Part shown: positions 45,270-58,080 of the stretch, one piece after another
Numbering within the stretch: position 1 is the first letter of the stretch
Layout: the number at the start of each line of letters is the position of its first letter
Assembly (NCBI RefSeq): GCF_043290135.1
Contig: NW_027464601.1
Span: 4,882,001-4,946,000, forward strand
DNA length: 64,000 nt
Direction of reading: 5' to 3'
Source: Rhipicephalus microplus
Lineage: Eukaryota; Arthropoda; Arachnida; Ixodida; Ixodidae
Made by a program: the position numbers and the translations under genes
Notes under the pieces: model-generated
What the model saw: the letters and a program-made list of their open reading frames with translations, nothing else
What the model was told of the DNA's origin: nothing
The model's database searches: none

Positions 45270-45661
45270 TGGGTTTTATATACCTTGGGGATCTCACTGT
45301 CTCATCTGTAAGAAACCGGAAACTATAGACCATGTTTTCCTGCGCTGTCAGGAACGAGTTTATTTTTGGGACGTATTACAAAGGACAATCAAAAAAGATT
45401 TCACGTTAGACCCTCATGGGATCAGGTATTTGGCAGTAGAGAGTGAGGATGAATTACCTTTCGATTTTATTATGATGACTGCCTTGCACAGTATATGGCG
45501 CACTAGAATGGCTTGATTTCATTAAGACCCAGACAGGAGACCAGCAAAAGAATATTTGAAAGAAAGCATTTCAAGATTGCTCGAGCTAGTAAGAACAGAC
45601 GAATGTGTACCTTTACGGGTAGAAAGGGTAGAAGCCCTACTGACCATGAAGGAATTCTAGG
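45270..45661 (+). pseudogene. ORF2 C-terminal part of the Tx1/L1-like LINE
   Basis: Resumes the frame broken at 39457: CGFYIPWGSHCLICKKPETI and DHVFLRCQERVYFWDVL form the C-terminal Cys-His domain found after RT in L1/Tx1-type proteins (C-x2-C ... H-x4-C). A TGA follows ALHSIWRTRMA at 45514, and related sequence continues to a TAG at about 45661. The 3' UTR ends in an A-run near 45789. Confidence 0.8.
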
Positions 45662-45835
45662 ACGTGATGTGTTATAGTGATGCTTGACGGCCTCAGTTAT
45701 TTTTAAGTTCTTTGTATTCGTTGTGAATTGTAATATAATTAATTTAGCAACCCGTTTGTGAAGTTTAACCGGAAATAATGAAAAAAAAAGTGGCACGGGT
45801 GGTCAGTGTTTGAGGTGTTAACTTTGAAAGAATTG

Positions 45836-45854
45836 TGAGTGTGTGTGTGTGTGT
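45836..45854. repeat. Short (GT)n microsatellite
   Basis: About nine GT units just downstream of the LINE's A-run. Confidence 0.9.
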
Positions 45855-46860
45855 TGCTTGTCCAATATACTGCGTACTTCAGTGCTGATAAAATTGGAAA
45901 AAACATGAAATATACTCCACAAACGCAGTGTCGCCATTTTCTTCGCCATTGGTCCAGATGGTTCAACTGTTGGTCCAACTGGAGCATTCTACTATGACCA
46001 ACATTTAAACCAAGAAGAATAAGTGCTATGGGGTAACAGTTGAACCCTTGCAGTTAATCCTGCAGTTAGTCCAAAATTGGTTTAAAATCGGTGGCAGCGC
46101 ATTTAGTCCCCTAAAGGACCAATGGCATACCCCACTTTAGTCTTTTTCGGCTTAGCGTGTGGGTACGCTGACCGTAGCGCCAACTGACAGCTCGCAGCAC
46201 AGCGCGCCCGTGAGACCAAACATTATCTGGACCCTCAGGCACGCTCAGTATCAACACCTAATTATACACCATGCCTTATGGTCATCGGTTTCAATATATG
46301 TCGTCTGGTTGTATGGTCGGTGGCACAGGTTCCTCGTACAAAGTTAGGACGTCCTTTTGTCGCTGCTGTTTTGTAAATTGCAAAAGGTAATTTCAAGAAA
46401 ATATCAGCTATTCCGTGGCGATGGCTTGTTTCTGAATATCAGCTATTCGATGGTGATATGCAGAAACAAGCTTCAGGCTGCTAATATTTGTTGGTATCAC
46501 ATTGCAAGTTATTATTTTTTGCACTGTAGCGTGAGGGCAACTTGCCGTGCCGTGGTCTCTGCCAGTGACAATTTTTCAGAGCACCAAAAGAAGCATAAAG
46601 CAAGGCCCCAATCAATTAGGAAATAAAACTGCTTTACTATCTTGAAAATATGAGAATTTTAAATAAGGCGCTTTGAATTAAATAACGCTTTTTTATGTTT
46701 CAAGAGCACATAACAAAAGCCACTCGAAATAGTGTATTTCATTACGTGCATGGCATGCTATACAGCCCGTCTTCTCCTTTTCGCTAACTGTTCGTGGGAG
46801 AGTAATGAAAACACTTGTATTCATTTATGACAACCGTAATGCGCAGCCATCCACTGTGGT
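45855..46860. other. Anonymous DNA
   Basis: No recognisable gene or repeat. Confidence 0.4.
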
Positions 46861-46861
46861 G

Positions 46862-47090
46862 ATTTAGCATTTACAGTCCTCGGGTACTGACCCGAACGCC
46901 ACGTGTTTGACCCTGGCTGCGGGGGTCATATTCGGATGGAGGCAAAATGGTGGAAGCACGTATATATACTGTGCGATGTCAGTGCATGTTAAAGAGCACC
47001 AGATGACAGAAGTTTACCGATCCCTACACGATGTCATCCCTTACAATCATGTCGTGGTTTTGGGGCATAAAACCTCGGATGATATTTGGA
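46862..47090 (+). repeat. Ruka-type SINE, strongly diverged copy
   Basis: Blocks retained in order: GGGTACTGACCCGAACGCCACGTGTTTGACCC (head and B-box region, decayed), TTCGGATGGAGGCAAAATGG, GCATGTTAAAGAGCACCAG-type and TCATGTCGTGGTTTTGGGGC. It is one of the oldest copies here. Confidence 0.65.
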
Positions 47091-47143
47091 TGTACACAAC
47101 CGTAAAACACACCTCTTTGTTTAAATGACTATGCGGTCTGCCC

Positions 47144-47232
47144 ATTGATTGATATGTGGAGTTTTACGCCTCAAAACCACCATATTAGTATGAGAGACGC
47201 CGTAGTAGAGGGCTTTGGAACTTTCGAAGCGG
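47144..47232 (-). repeat. Ruka-type SINE, 3' fragment
   Basis: Minus-strand tail and adjoining block (TTGATTGATATGTGGAGTTT, ACCACCATATTAGTATGAGA, GGGCTTTGGAACTTTCGA). The rest of the body and the head are absent, consistent with 5' truncation. Confidence 0.8.
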
Positions 47233-48880
47233 TCTGCACAGCGGCATCAGGTCTTAGTTCGAGACTCGGCTATTTCGGCCACTTTTATTTAAAACGAAGA
47301 AAGCGCATAAGCAAGTTTGAAGATATATCGTTCATCGGGTTTTCGTGCTGCTATTAGTGTAAATGTTTCCTGGCGCACCTTGCTCAAGAACAGCGTGGGC
47401 AGATTTATATACGCGGTATTGTTTCTTGAAAGGTACCTTGTAAGACCTATTGAAAAGTTAGTGTTAAGGAGCTCGTTTCACAGAAACTCTCGTGTCGACG
47501 TCGGTTGTTGTGAGCAAAAAATCATCTTGTGCTTGACCGAAAATTCAACAAAATCACAAATAAAATATTAAAACATTGAAAATGCGAGGGAGGGTCAAAC
47601 ACAAATTGTTTGCGTAGTAAACGAATGTTGTACCACACTGTCTCGCGTCCGCTGCTTAACATAGTGAAAATAACTTCCTCTGCTTGAAAAAACATGCGTC
47701 CTGTGCTTCGCGATACAATACAAAATATTGCAGTAATATTTCGTGGTACAAGCGTACATTGCTCTCGGGTGTCAGAACCTGTGATTAAAACGCACAGCTC
47801 GCTAATTATACGATCGATTCACGTGTTTTGCTGGACGCAATAAAAGTTTATTCATTCACTCACTCGCTCGGAACATGTGTATACTATAATGACTTCATGT
47901 TTTAAAGCCTGTAACCCACTACAAAAGGCTCACAAGTTGCCATGCCTATTGACTTATGACCACGTAGTGGGTGCATAGCTTGTTCGAAATGATTTCATGC
48001 ACTAAAGGTTTGAAGCATGCACTAGGGATATGATATTGCTATCACGTTATACTTTTAAACGGGAGCATCACTTATACCCGGAATATTTGTTATTACTTGT
48101 TTCACGCCCTTATTGGTGAGTTTTTAAAGCAGCCACTAATTGTGCAATTCACTGTTTTACGCTGAAGCTATTGTACGCTTTCGCGTAGAATGGCAGAATC
48201 TACAGTACTACACGCGTTAAGAAGCCTTCCCACAGTATATGACATTAATATAGTTTTTTTAAACGGTTTCAATCACTGACATAGCTTTGCTGTAGAAAGA
48301 ACACCTGGTTTTCGTGCACAAGTATTGGGTTCAATTCATGCGCGAGATGAAAAATATATTAATAATTTATTTGCATATATCTCTACAGACCCCAAAACCA
48401 GCGCTGACAACGCATTTTCAAAACAGATTAATCTTTCTTGGTATATTTAGCCACCAATAAAAATCACGCGCTGCTCCAAAAACATTAACTTGTTGTAATA
48501 ACTGTTGTACTGCATGCATCGTTCCTGTTAAAGACACCTCTCACAATACTCACATTTGCCAAAAAATGTGTGGCTTACCTGTAGTAATAATATTTGCAAT
48601 ATTATTGATAATATTATATTTATGGAAAGTAATGATACAAATAATAACAAACGTATTACTATCATATGAATATTGTATAGGTGTTGTTGTTGCTGTACAA
48701 CAGGCAATTGAATTCTTTCATTGGAATTGGCTGATAGCTCGACCAAGGACTCTAACAAACGGATCTTGCAAGCAAACGAGCAGCGCCCTTGAGCAATGCG
48801 CGGTATTGAAAGACCTGCCATGTCACAGGAGATGATGTTCCTCTTCACTTCATCATTATAATTTGCTAAACCTGGCAGTA
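47233..48880. other. Anonymous AT-rich DNA
   Basis: Only one item noted: CAATAAAAGTTTATTCATTCACTCACTCGC at 47837-47868 resembles a LINE 3' terminus with a short tetranucleotide tail (+ strand). No gene. Confidence 0.35.
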
Positions 48881-48885
48881 ACGCA

Positions 48886-49270
48886 ATTGAGTTGGTCCAG
48901 AAAAAAATTCATAAGCGTTACAACCATCGTTCTGCCAGAAAGCCTCTGGATCTCGTTCCAACACTGCCAGATTATCACCATCGCCATCACTTCACTGCCG
49001 ACGAAATCGCGCTGACTTCTTATTTCTTTACAAACTAGTTAACGGTATATTATTCAGCCCTTTCCTTCTCAGTTAGGTCATTTTTCGGATTCCGCGTATG
49101 TTAACCAGAAAGAATCGACCATTTGACGTACCTGCCAACATCTTTCAACACTATGCTGCTTACAGCATTTAAAGTCTATAAGATGTTAACTTTGATGACT
49201 TTGATGTTTTTCCCAGTCCCCTATCATTGTTTTTATCTCAGCTTTGCACTGTCACCTGATAGTTTTTTAC
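48886..49270 (+). pseudogene. LINE (Jockey/CR1-like) RT C-terminal fragment, plus strand
   Basis: Reads IELVQKKIHKRYNHRSARKP, LDLVPTLPDYHHRHHF and, after a stop and shifts, RKNRPFDVPANIFQHYAAYS. This IE-VQKK-F block near the end of Jockey/CR1-type ORF2 proteins is well known. It is the only part of the element left. The minus-strand LINE at 50.0-51.3 kb carries a related block, so an inverted pair of related fragments brackets the microsatellite and SINE. Confidence 0.65.
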
Positions 49271-49520
49271 AAAGGACAGACTGCTCCCCTATCCGGTTTT
49301 CAGAATGTCTTCCACATAGTTGTGTTTATTACCCTACATTTTTCACTGCCATTCAATTATTCTCGTCTTGTCTGTTATTCCTCCCATTTCGCACTGATTT
49401 CTATTTGTCTGTGCGTATCCGCTCTCTGTATATTTTTCTGTACACTGTATTGTATTATTTATTATTTTATTTTTGCGTGTGCCTGCACGAAAACTTGTAG
49501 TTGTTCCTGGGCACGTTAAC

Positions 49521-49671
<151 letters not shown>

Positions 49672-49866
49672 GTCGCGGGATCGAATCCCGGCTGCGGCGG
49701 CTGCATTTCCGATGGAGGCGGAAATGTCGTAGGCCCGTGTGCTCAGATTTGGGTGCACGTTAAAGAACCCCAGGTGGTCGAAATTTCCGGAGCCCTCCAA
49801 TACGGCGTCTCTCATAATCATATGGTGGTTTTGGGACGTTAAACCCCACAAATCAATCAATCAACA
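49672..49866 (+). repeat. Ruka-type SINE lacking its A-box head
   Basis: Begins at the B box (GTCGCGGGATCGAATCCCGG) and runs to CAAATCAATCAATCAAC. The first 40 or so bases are missing exactly where the (AAT)n array starts. The rest is close to consensus, so this is a fairly young copy. Confidence 0.9.
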
Positions 49867-49983
49867 AGCTCTTTAATATGTTTGTCTTCTCTCGTTTGCC
49901 GATATGCCAGGCCTAGTCATCCAAGCCACCGTGTGGCTTGGACATGCTTATTACCTGTGTTGTACTCCAGATGACAACAATAT

Positions 49984-51300
49984 TAATAATCATTCAATCA
50001 ATCAATCAAACAATCAATCATTTATTTACGTACCCTGAAACAACCATTAGGTCTTAATGCAGGTGCATGTAAAAATAAAATCTTACAAATAAATAATGAC
50101 ATTATAAACAGTAATCGAACAATACAAATAACAAAATACAGGCACTCTTCAGAAAATATAAATAAAAAGTGGAAATAGACATCTAAAATAAAAAACAAAA
50201 GGAGAAGGGAACAATCTGTTCATTGTGCAAAACAATGACAGTGGGCTGTGACAAACATCAAGATCATGAAAGTCAACAATATATAGAGTTTGTATTCTGT
50301 GAACACTAGTGTGTCGAAGGAAGTTGGCAGGTACATTAAATGGTCGATTCTCGCTAATTCACTTACGGTGAATCTGAAAGTTTACACAGCTGAGAAGTAG
50401 AGGGCAGAATAGCATGCCGTGAATAAGTTTGTAAAGAAATTACAGGTCTGCGCAATTTGGTTGGCAGTGAAGTGATGGCAATGATAATAATCTCGCAGTG
50501 TTAGAATAAGATCCAGAGTTATTTCTAGCCAAACGCTGATTGTAAATGCTTATAAACTTTTCCTGCACTCACTCAATAGCATAGCTACCATATTTAGCGA
50601 TGGGATTCCAGATCACAGATACATATTCAAGTTCAGTAAGACATACGGCGGTGTACAATTTGTAGAAGGCTGTAGGAAAACTGAATTCTCGAGATATTCT
50701 ACAAATGCAGCCGAAAAAACGAAGGCCACGCATGGTAGCACGTTTAGTGTGAGCGGAAAAATTAAGTAGGCTATCAAAAAAAACACGAATATCATTGAAT
50801 TCATATGCCTTAAATAAGGACTTGGTATTGACAGACTACGGAAACGACATGATGGATGTTTTGCGAATATACTCATGAATTTGGTCTTCGAGGATTTCAG
50901 ACAGAGGTTATTGCTTTCACACCATTCAGAGAAACAGCACAAATCTGACTGCAGCAAGCGAGAGTCGTTGGCTGAACGAATTTTCTCATTATCCTAATAT
51001 CATCAGCATACAAGAGAAAACAAGAATCACGAAATACAAAAGAAATATTGCCAACAAAAATGAAATAATGAGTGGGCCTAATACCAATATTTGAGGGACT
51101 CCAATAGTCAGTTCGTACAAGGAAGACGTTTGGCCAATTACGGAAACATAGCGTAATCTATCAAGCAGAAATCTGTGCAGGAGATTCACACCAGACGATT
51201 CAACATCACAGTTTGCAAGTGTAGGCGAAAAGAGTGAATGGCTGACTACGTCAAAGCCTTGCTCGGGTCACTGTCGACTACATCAAATGTCGTGAAGAGC
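49984..51300 (-). pseudogene. Jockey/CR1-like LINE, RT and 3' end, minus strand
   Basis: RT segments on the minus strand: EQGFDVVSHSLFSPTLAN, VNLLHRFLLDRLRYVSVIGQ, a decayed GVPQ motif, and LLQSDLCCFSEWCESNNLCL. The C-terminal region follows (about 50350-50600). The 3' end at about 49984-50022 carries a TTGA-type tetranucleotide tail, read as AATC repeats on +. Many stops and shifts. It appears to be a different element from the one at 51.6-52.4 kb. Confidence 0.68.
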
Positions 51301-51344
51301 CAGCTCAAATATTTTCAATGCGGCACACAATAAAGAAGTTGGGC

Positions 51345-51555
<211 letters not shown>

Positions 51556-51589
51556 GAACCAAAAACAATAAGTAGTTGTCTTAGCAAAG

Positions 51590-52544
<955 letters not shown>

Positions 52545-53295
52545 TCAGCTTGTATTGAGGACAAAATGTTCACAGAGAAACAATGAGATAATGAGATCAA
52601 TGGTCAGCCGTGGCTTTACGTGGCACAGTTCAGCACTGTTTTCATATTCTTTCACTGACTATTTCTCTTGCAATCATTTATTTTGTTGATACTGTTGGCG
52701 CATGTACGATCATATAAATCCAACCACTGTGATTTTTCGGGGTACTTCATCTACAATCTGAGCTGACTACAGGAGGTTCGCAGGCCAGAGAATGTCAACT
52801 AATAGATAAATACAAGCACATAGAGCCATGAGTATATCACAAATGATTTCTGCGCAGGCCTGCAACGCACTGCAAGGTCACCAAGCTTGAGTTGAAAATA
52901 ATTTCGTCCACGAGTTTCGTCAAAACACGCAGATGACGTTGTTGAGCACCCATTCTTCTGGCCTACTAAAATTATAATAAATTGTTCTGGAATAAATGCT
53001 CTTGTTTTGCTACGCTTTCCTCGTCACCGCGCTGCACTTCAAGTATGACAAAGAGCCGGCTATTTAACAACAAAAGTTCGTTTTGAAATCATACATATAT
53101 ATCAATGCTGAAGCCTGTAATGAAGTAACAAAAAACTCAACGTTAGGTTTGAACATACTGGTCGTCCTTGCAATGATGTAAGGCGAAAACAATTCAATTG
53201 ACCTACCACCTGCTCATCGCGATTGCTCTAAGTATTCTGCACAAACAATAGATATTGTCAGAAGCACTTAACTGGCAGACGTTCATATCAGTGCA
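52545..53295. other. Anonymous AT-rich DNA
   Basis: No gene or repeat recognised. Confidence 0.4.
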
Positions 53296-53297
53296 AT

Positions 53298-53454
53298 TTG
53301 CGTTATAAGCAGCATCCCACAGTTCGCACTGACAAGGACGATGAAAATGGCACCAGTGTGACAGCAGCTACTGGCTCGCTAGCCCGCCGAGTCCTGGCAC
53401 TAACTATGGCAGCGCCCTTAAAATTGGTCTTTGCAGCTGCTATTTTGGCTGTTG
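53298..53454 (+). CDS. Possible first coding exon with a signal peptide (weak)
   Basis: The ATG at 53406 begins MAAPLKLVFAAAILAVG, which has the basic and hydrophobic layout of a secretory signal. A G|GTATGT splice-donor consensus (GT at 53455) follows 16 codons later. The frame is also open upstream to ATG 53298, which would give a signal anchor instead. Tick secreted-protein genes often have a short signal-peptide exon, but I find no second exon downstream before the SINE at 53742 or beyond. No function is claimed, and chance is a real alternative. Confidence 0.22.
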
Positions 53455-53741
53455 GTATGTATGATACTTTTCTTACTCTCACAATTTTCTAGAACTTCAA
53501 GACCCTACCAAAAGTGTCGCACCAGAGCAAAGAAACTTATATTACGAAGATACACTTTACATAGCAAAAAATAAAAATAATGCGTAACTGAGGATTATGA
53601 AGTGCCAATTTTTACTGGCACAAGAGCCGAATTCTGTCCACAGAGCGTGAGGTGAAGTGTTGCACATAAACTTTCAGCGAAATACCATAGTAATAATGGT
53701 AAGTTGAAATGGCTGTAACTGTAAAGGTAATAAGAGACGGA

Positions 53742-53984
53742 TTGATTGATTGATATGCGGGGTTTAACGTCCCAAAACCACCATATGATTATGAGAGGTG
53801 CCGTAGTAGAGGGCTCTGGAAATTTAGACCACATGGGTTTCTTTAACGTGCACCCAAATCTGAGCACACGGGTTTACAACATTTCCGCCTCCATCAGAAG
53901 TGCAGCCGCCCCAGCCGGGATTTGATCACGCGACCAGCGGGTCAGCAGCCGAGCACCTTAGTCATTAGACCACTGCGACGGGGC
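53742..53984 (-). repeat. Ruka-type SINE, full length
   Basis: From ATTGATTGATTGATATGCGG to GCGACGGGGC on +, i.e. tail to head on the minus strand. The B box is decayed (GGGATTTGATCACG read on +). The flanks share GAGACGG, but a longer target duplication is not clear. Confidence 0.9.
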
Positions 53985-54955
53985 AAGATGAGACGGCTGT
54001 GAAACATGAGTGTACCTTAGGGGTAAAAAGAAGGGATACCCCCATTTCAAGACGCAGATGGCCGACAATTACAATTTTTTGAAGACAATTGAAAATCTTT
54101 AAGATATGTTGCCGGTAATACATATTTAAACCTATAGCATTAAGTAAATTATCATGGGCTGCGCATAGCAGACGCTCTAACAAAGCGGTTTCTGAGCACA
54201 AATGACCGCAGATTGCTTTCTCCTCAATAAAGTCCTACTTCGACAGTAATAAATTTATTGTGAACACAATTCAGTCTCTACTCCAAGCAGACCATTCCGA
54301 AAAACAGTTGAGTTTTACACCTATTAAAGCACACCGTATAGAGGGTGCACCAGCTATCTCTCGCCAGAGATGAAAACTATGCTCTATGACACCGTGACCA
54401 TATGCATGTTACTTACAATTACTTAAACTACGTCACACAGTTTTTCGTGTGGCTCTCAATCGCGTCATTATGAATATGTTTTAACTGACTTTTGAAGCAA
54501 CGAAGCACGCGAAAAATTCCAATAGGCCAGCTGTAGATAATTTTGCAAAATGCCCAATTTATTTATTTTCAGCTTTATATCTATTCAATATTAGTGTTTT
54601 CTGCTTAATATTGAAGCCTTCAAGGACAAATTGTTTTCTTTACAATATGTCATGCCCACTTATGCGCATTTGCGCGACAGTATTGCACTGTTTTGTAACG
54701 TTCCGCGTACAAACAATATAGGGAAGAGAGGATAGATAGAGGGATGCTATGAGCGTCCCTTTTATAATGGGGTGGTGACATATGTACCACCACGCTCGCA
54801 AGAAACAGAGAAAAAGAATCTTTTTTTTATGTTGGCGTAATGCCTTACCTATTTTGTATAAATCGTACTTGCTATAACAAAAATAATAATTTGTGTTCTA
54901 TCTCTCTGCCTGTTCAGGCACAATGACCTTATTTTTCCACTACTTTATCCTTTAT
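53985..54955. other. Anonymous DNA
   Basis: No gene or repeat recognised. A GATAGATAGAGGGATGC-type tract lies near 54730. Confidence 0.4.
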
Positions 54956-55072
54956 CTATACTTTTCTGCCACCAGTACTTTAACTGTCTCTTATTTGCTT
55001 CTATCACGGACGTGTCTAGCTTTCCAAGTTTATCCTTGACTTGCAAACTATCATGTAGGCTTGTACCCACAC

Positions 55073-55310
55073 CCCGCCGCGATGGTCTAGTGGGTAAGGT
55101 ACTCGGCTGCTGACTCGCAGGTCGCGGGACTGAATCCCGACTGCGGCGGCTGCATTTCCGATGGAGGCGGTAATGTTGTAGGCCCGTGTGCTCATATTTG
55201 GGTGCACGTTAAAGAACCCCAGGTGGTCGAAATTTTCGGAGCCCCCCACTACGGCGTCTCTCATAATCATATCGTGGTTTTGGGACGTTAAACGCCACAA
55301 ATCAATAAAT
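55073..55310 (+). repeat. Ruka-type SINE, full length, with perfect 13-bp target duplication
   Basis: CCCGCCGCGATGGTCTAGTG head, B box GGGACTGAATCCC, tail CACAAATCAATAAAT. Flanked by CTTGTACCCACAC at 55060-55072 and 55311-55323. Inserted in the minus-strand LINE C-terminal fragment. Confidence 0.95.
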
Positions 55311-55397
55311 CTTGTACCCACACGTATAACTGGGTGGATATCAATTCATACAATCAAAACATGTTCCACCGTTTCCTTCACTCCTCCAAAGCATGTA

Positions 55398-55605
55398 CTA
55401 TCACCGTCAAATGAAACTCATACAGCGGCAAGCCTTCGCGATAGCATAGTGCATGCCATCTACTTATCACTACGAACAGGCACGCATATGTGCGCCAAGC
55501 TGCTGAACAAGATGCGCGCGCGCTTGTCAATTGTGATAAGTGGACGGCACGCACTACACTATCACAAAGTCTTGCCGCTGTTTTGGTTTCACTTGACGCT
55601 GATAG
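55398..55605. mobile_element. Tc1/mariner-like MITE (208 bp) with TA target duplication
   Basis: Terminal inverted repeats start CTATCA[C/G]CGTCAA and match for about 35 bp with 5 differences. Similarity continues with more differences to about 74-85 bp per arm, so nearly the whole element folds on itself. TA dinucleotides lie directly outside both ends (55396-55397, 55606-55607). Removing the element and one TA restores the LINE frame. No coding capacity; it would have depended on a transposase elsewhere. Confidence 0.85.
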
Positions 55606-55911
55606 TACATTGTTCTTCTTTATTGAATTTTACTTTATGACTACGCATTCTAAGGAAATCCGATCTCGCTTCAAACAGTAAAACGCTTCTTTTTGAATCA
55701 TGTCAAAATCTCTCCTGTCTTATTTCGTTCTTGCCCTTTCGGTAGTTACTGAGAGCCGGCTTCTTTTCTATTGCTCTCATCCATTGAATCCTCTCCACCT
55801 CTCTGAGTTTTCGCTCAAGGCTTTTTGTTGCCATGTCACCCACACTGCCAGCCGTATATTTACTTGTTAGCCTCGTAGTTTGTTTGTTTTTTATACCACG
55901 TTGGCTCAAGG

Positions 55912-56890
55912 CTCAAGATTTCGCAGCGCTGCTTCCCGCCCTAGTGGGGAGAGGCCAAAACTCCGGTCGCTCGGATGGACCGCGCTTGCTTGGTTTGCTC
56001 AATGTGCGCAAGGGAAAACGTGTTCCTTGACGCTTTTATCTTGTAAATTTCACGCTGTCACCACAGCCCCTTCGGCATGTTGGAAGTAAGCACCCACTCC
56101 TGCTGCATTGTGAGCTCCTAGAGAACTTTAAAAATCACAAAGTGCTGAAAGCTGGCGGTCATTTTACCATTTCCAATGCAAGTGGTGCGAAGAGCAGAGG
56201 CGCTAAGAGCGGATTATGTATGTTCACTCATACTCTTGAGGACTTGTCACTTTGAAGAATTTTCGTCATGCAAAGTATTGCCAAGTATTAACTGGGGTTA
56301 ACGCGATGGCCGGTCTCATATGAAAAGGAAGTGCGTTTGTAAATTGAAACTATAGCAAATAAACAGCCGCTGTACATTTTGAGACTGGACACAAACTTTC
56401 CGACACAACCATTTGTTATGCGACAGCGGCAAAGCTTGCTAACTTAATACACCAGTGTTAACATACCGTACTGTGAGCACTGCACTGTTTTATTCAACTG
56501 ATGGCGCTGGACGTCTCGTCCCCGCTCACTGTAAACAAATTTATGCTGCGTGTATAGATACGCAGCATAAATTTGTTTTCTTTTATTTATACGTATTTTA
56601 TTTACACGTATTTATTGCAGCAACACCCACCGATAAGCTAGCAGGCTAACGTATTGCGATGCAAGGACCGAAGTCTTGACTTCCCTTTCCGAATACGCCA
56701 GCAGCATTTCCATGGGAGCAAGGCGTATTAACACTATGCTAAGATTTAGGTGTTATATGACAGGGTGGGGGTGTTGCATTTTGCATATTTTAAGCGTGCG
56801 GTGAGAATACGTTCAATGTTAACCTAAGTGGCACTCGGTGTGTGCTCACCCTCTATCCGTTGTTTTCGTCGCGCCTTACAATACAAATAG
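55912..56890. other. Anonymous DNA
   Basis: No gene recognised. It contains the perfect hairpin at 56533-56578, listed separately. Confidence 0.4.
56533..56578. repeat. Perfect 19-bp inverted repeat
   Basis: Arms 56533-56551 and 56560-56578 (AAACAAATTTATGCTGCGT and its reverse complement) around an 8-nt loop. Confidence 0.92.
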
Positions 56891-56895
56891 ATTAT

Positions 56896-56995
56896 TGTGC
56901 ACGTTAAAAGCCCCAGGGAGCCGGAATCAATCTGGAGTGTCACACCACGGCATGCCTCCTATTGATAGCATGGTTTCGGATCGTAAAATGTTATA
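56896..56995 (+). repeat. Ruka-type SINE, diverged 3' half
   Basis: TTGTGCACGTTAAAAGCCCC, GAGTGTCACACCACGGCATG and ATAGCATGGTTTCGGATCGT follow the order of the SINE's 3' half with many changes. The head is not recognisable. Confidence 0.5.
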
Positions 56996-56999
56996 ACTT

Positions 57000-58072
57000 T
57001 GCATGATACTGAGCCCTGGGCGATATACGGCAATATACAGCTGCCGCATCGAAACATAGCTGACAAAAAAAAACCAAGACGGCAATAAAATTTCGAATCG
57101 TTTCCACAAATCAGAAGCGTTTATGAGGTGCTAATCTCGGCGTAACCACCCAAAAGCTCGATAAGCTCGATTCTAGTGAATATTGTGCAGTATGACGAAG
57201 ACCAAGTGAGCTGTGGAAAAAACCAAAGCAACATTCGAACCAGCGAACACGCTGCGTGATTAGGCGTGGATATTATTTGAAATAAAACATGCGGAGCTGA
57301 AAACATGCATGGTTAAAATTGGCATAAACACTTGTTCTTTTTCTTTGTGCGCATCATTATGCTTCCAAAGGGAGCTGTGAAAAACCCAAGGTGGCATTGA
57401 ACTTGCGATACGACGTTGCTATCATCCGATAAATATATCGGCGAAAGTGAAACTCTTGTGAACCTTAACACTGTGCACTGCATAGGTGCCAACGACTGGA
57501 CAGGGCAGAACTGAGTTTTATGTTCTTCACTCTGACCTCCTAACAAATTCAAAGTCAGACGACAAACTGGGCTAAAGTTGAAGCGCTATATACAAATGCA
57601 CGTGAATGCGCGGTGGTGGTTTGTTGACCGCTCCGAGACTACATGACTGCCGCAGCAATTGCACGTTTTACCGGTAACCTAGATTCGTGCTGTCACCTCA
57701 TCAGTTGCGTCATAGAAGTGCGGCTGTTACCCATCCACCTCTTGCGGGACACTGCAACAAAGTATTGCATCCAATCACTCACATCGACAAGCACTCGCTC
57801 GAACACATCGTCTAAGACAACTGAATTGCTTGGTCCCGCAAAGGTTGTCGACGAATCATTCTCGGGTCTGGCGCATTTCTTACCATGAAGACGGTTTTTT
57901 GATATCCCGAAAACTTTTTTTAAACCTTGCGATGATGTCACACGTTAGGTTTCGCGTGCAGCGCGACCAGACGCAAGCGTGTAGAGCGCTTGAACGTGCC
58001 GAGAGAGCGCAGTAGAAAGGCGAGAGCGGGGCGCCGAGTGACCGTCTTCTGCAGGAAAGGCAACCAAATTGC
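57000..58072. other. Anonymous DNA
   Basis: Overlapping frames on both strands at 57640-57940 carry no motif. Nothing else seen. Confidence 0.35.
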
Positions 58073-58080
58073 AAGAAAGG

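Larger units (their letters stand above)
35243..45790 (+). mobile_element. Tx1/L1-like non-LTR retrotransposon, split by another LINE
   Basis: ORF1 (35243-36399), ORF2 with AP endonuclease and RT (36461-39457), a 5.8-kb insertion, then the rest of ORF2 (45270-45661), a 3' UTR and an A-run at about 45779-45789. The insertion duplicates 16 bp of ORF2, and the reading frame is continuous if one copy plus the insert is removed. RT features (SLD-type QLDLEKAFD, IPKTDEVEKLR, QTCGIKGRSI) fit the L1/Tx1 group; clade is inferred by eye. The 5' end is uncertain. Confidence 0.8.
54960..55910 (-). pseudogene. LINE ORF2 C-terminal fragment carrying two nested insertions
   Basis: On the minus strand the frame runs from 55909: MATKSLERKLREVERIQWMR, then FEARSDFLRMRSHKVKFNKE up to 55608. 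It resumes after the MITE with the Cys-His motif FGGVKETVEHVLIV and IDIHPVIRVGTSLHD, and after the SINE with LKYWWQKSIDKG. The order (leucine/arginine linker, LLFEAR, CxC ... ETVEH) is that of the C-terminal zinc region following RNase H in tick LINEs. Two stops apart, the whole frame is continuous once each insertion and one target copy are ignored. The endonuclease, RT and RNase H domains are absent. Confidence 0.65.

Noticed and set aside
55016..55321. 101-codon ORF ending in VQAYMIVCKSRINLES
   Set aside because: It is a chimera: most of it is antisense SINE sequence, and the end is an out-of-frame reading of the LINE fragment.
57643..57941. Complementary 81- and 82-codon ORFs
   Set aside because: Mirror frames with no motif; likely chance.
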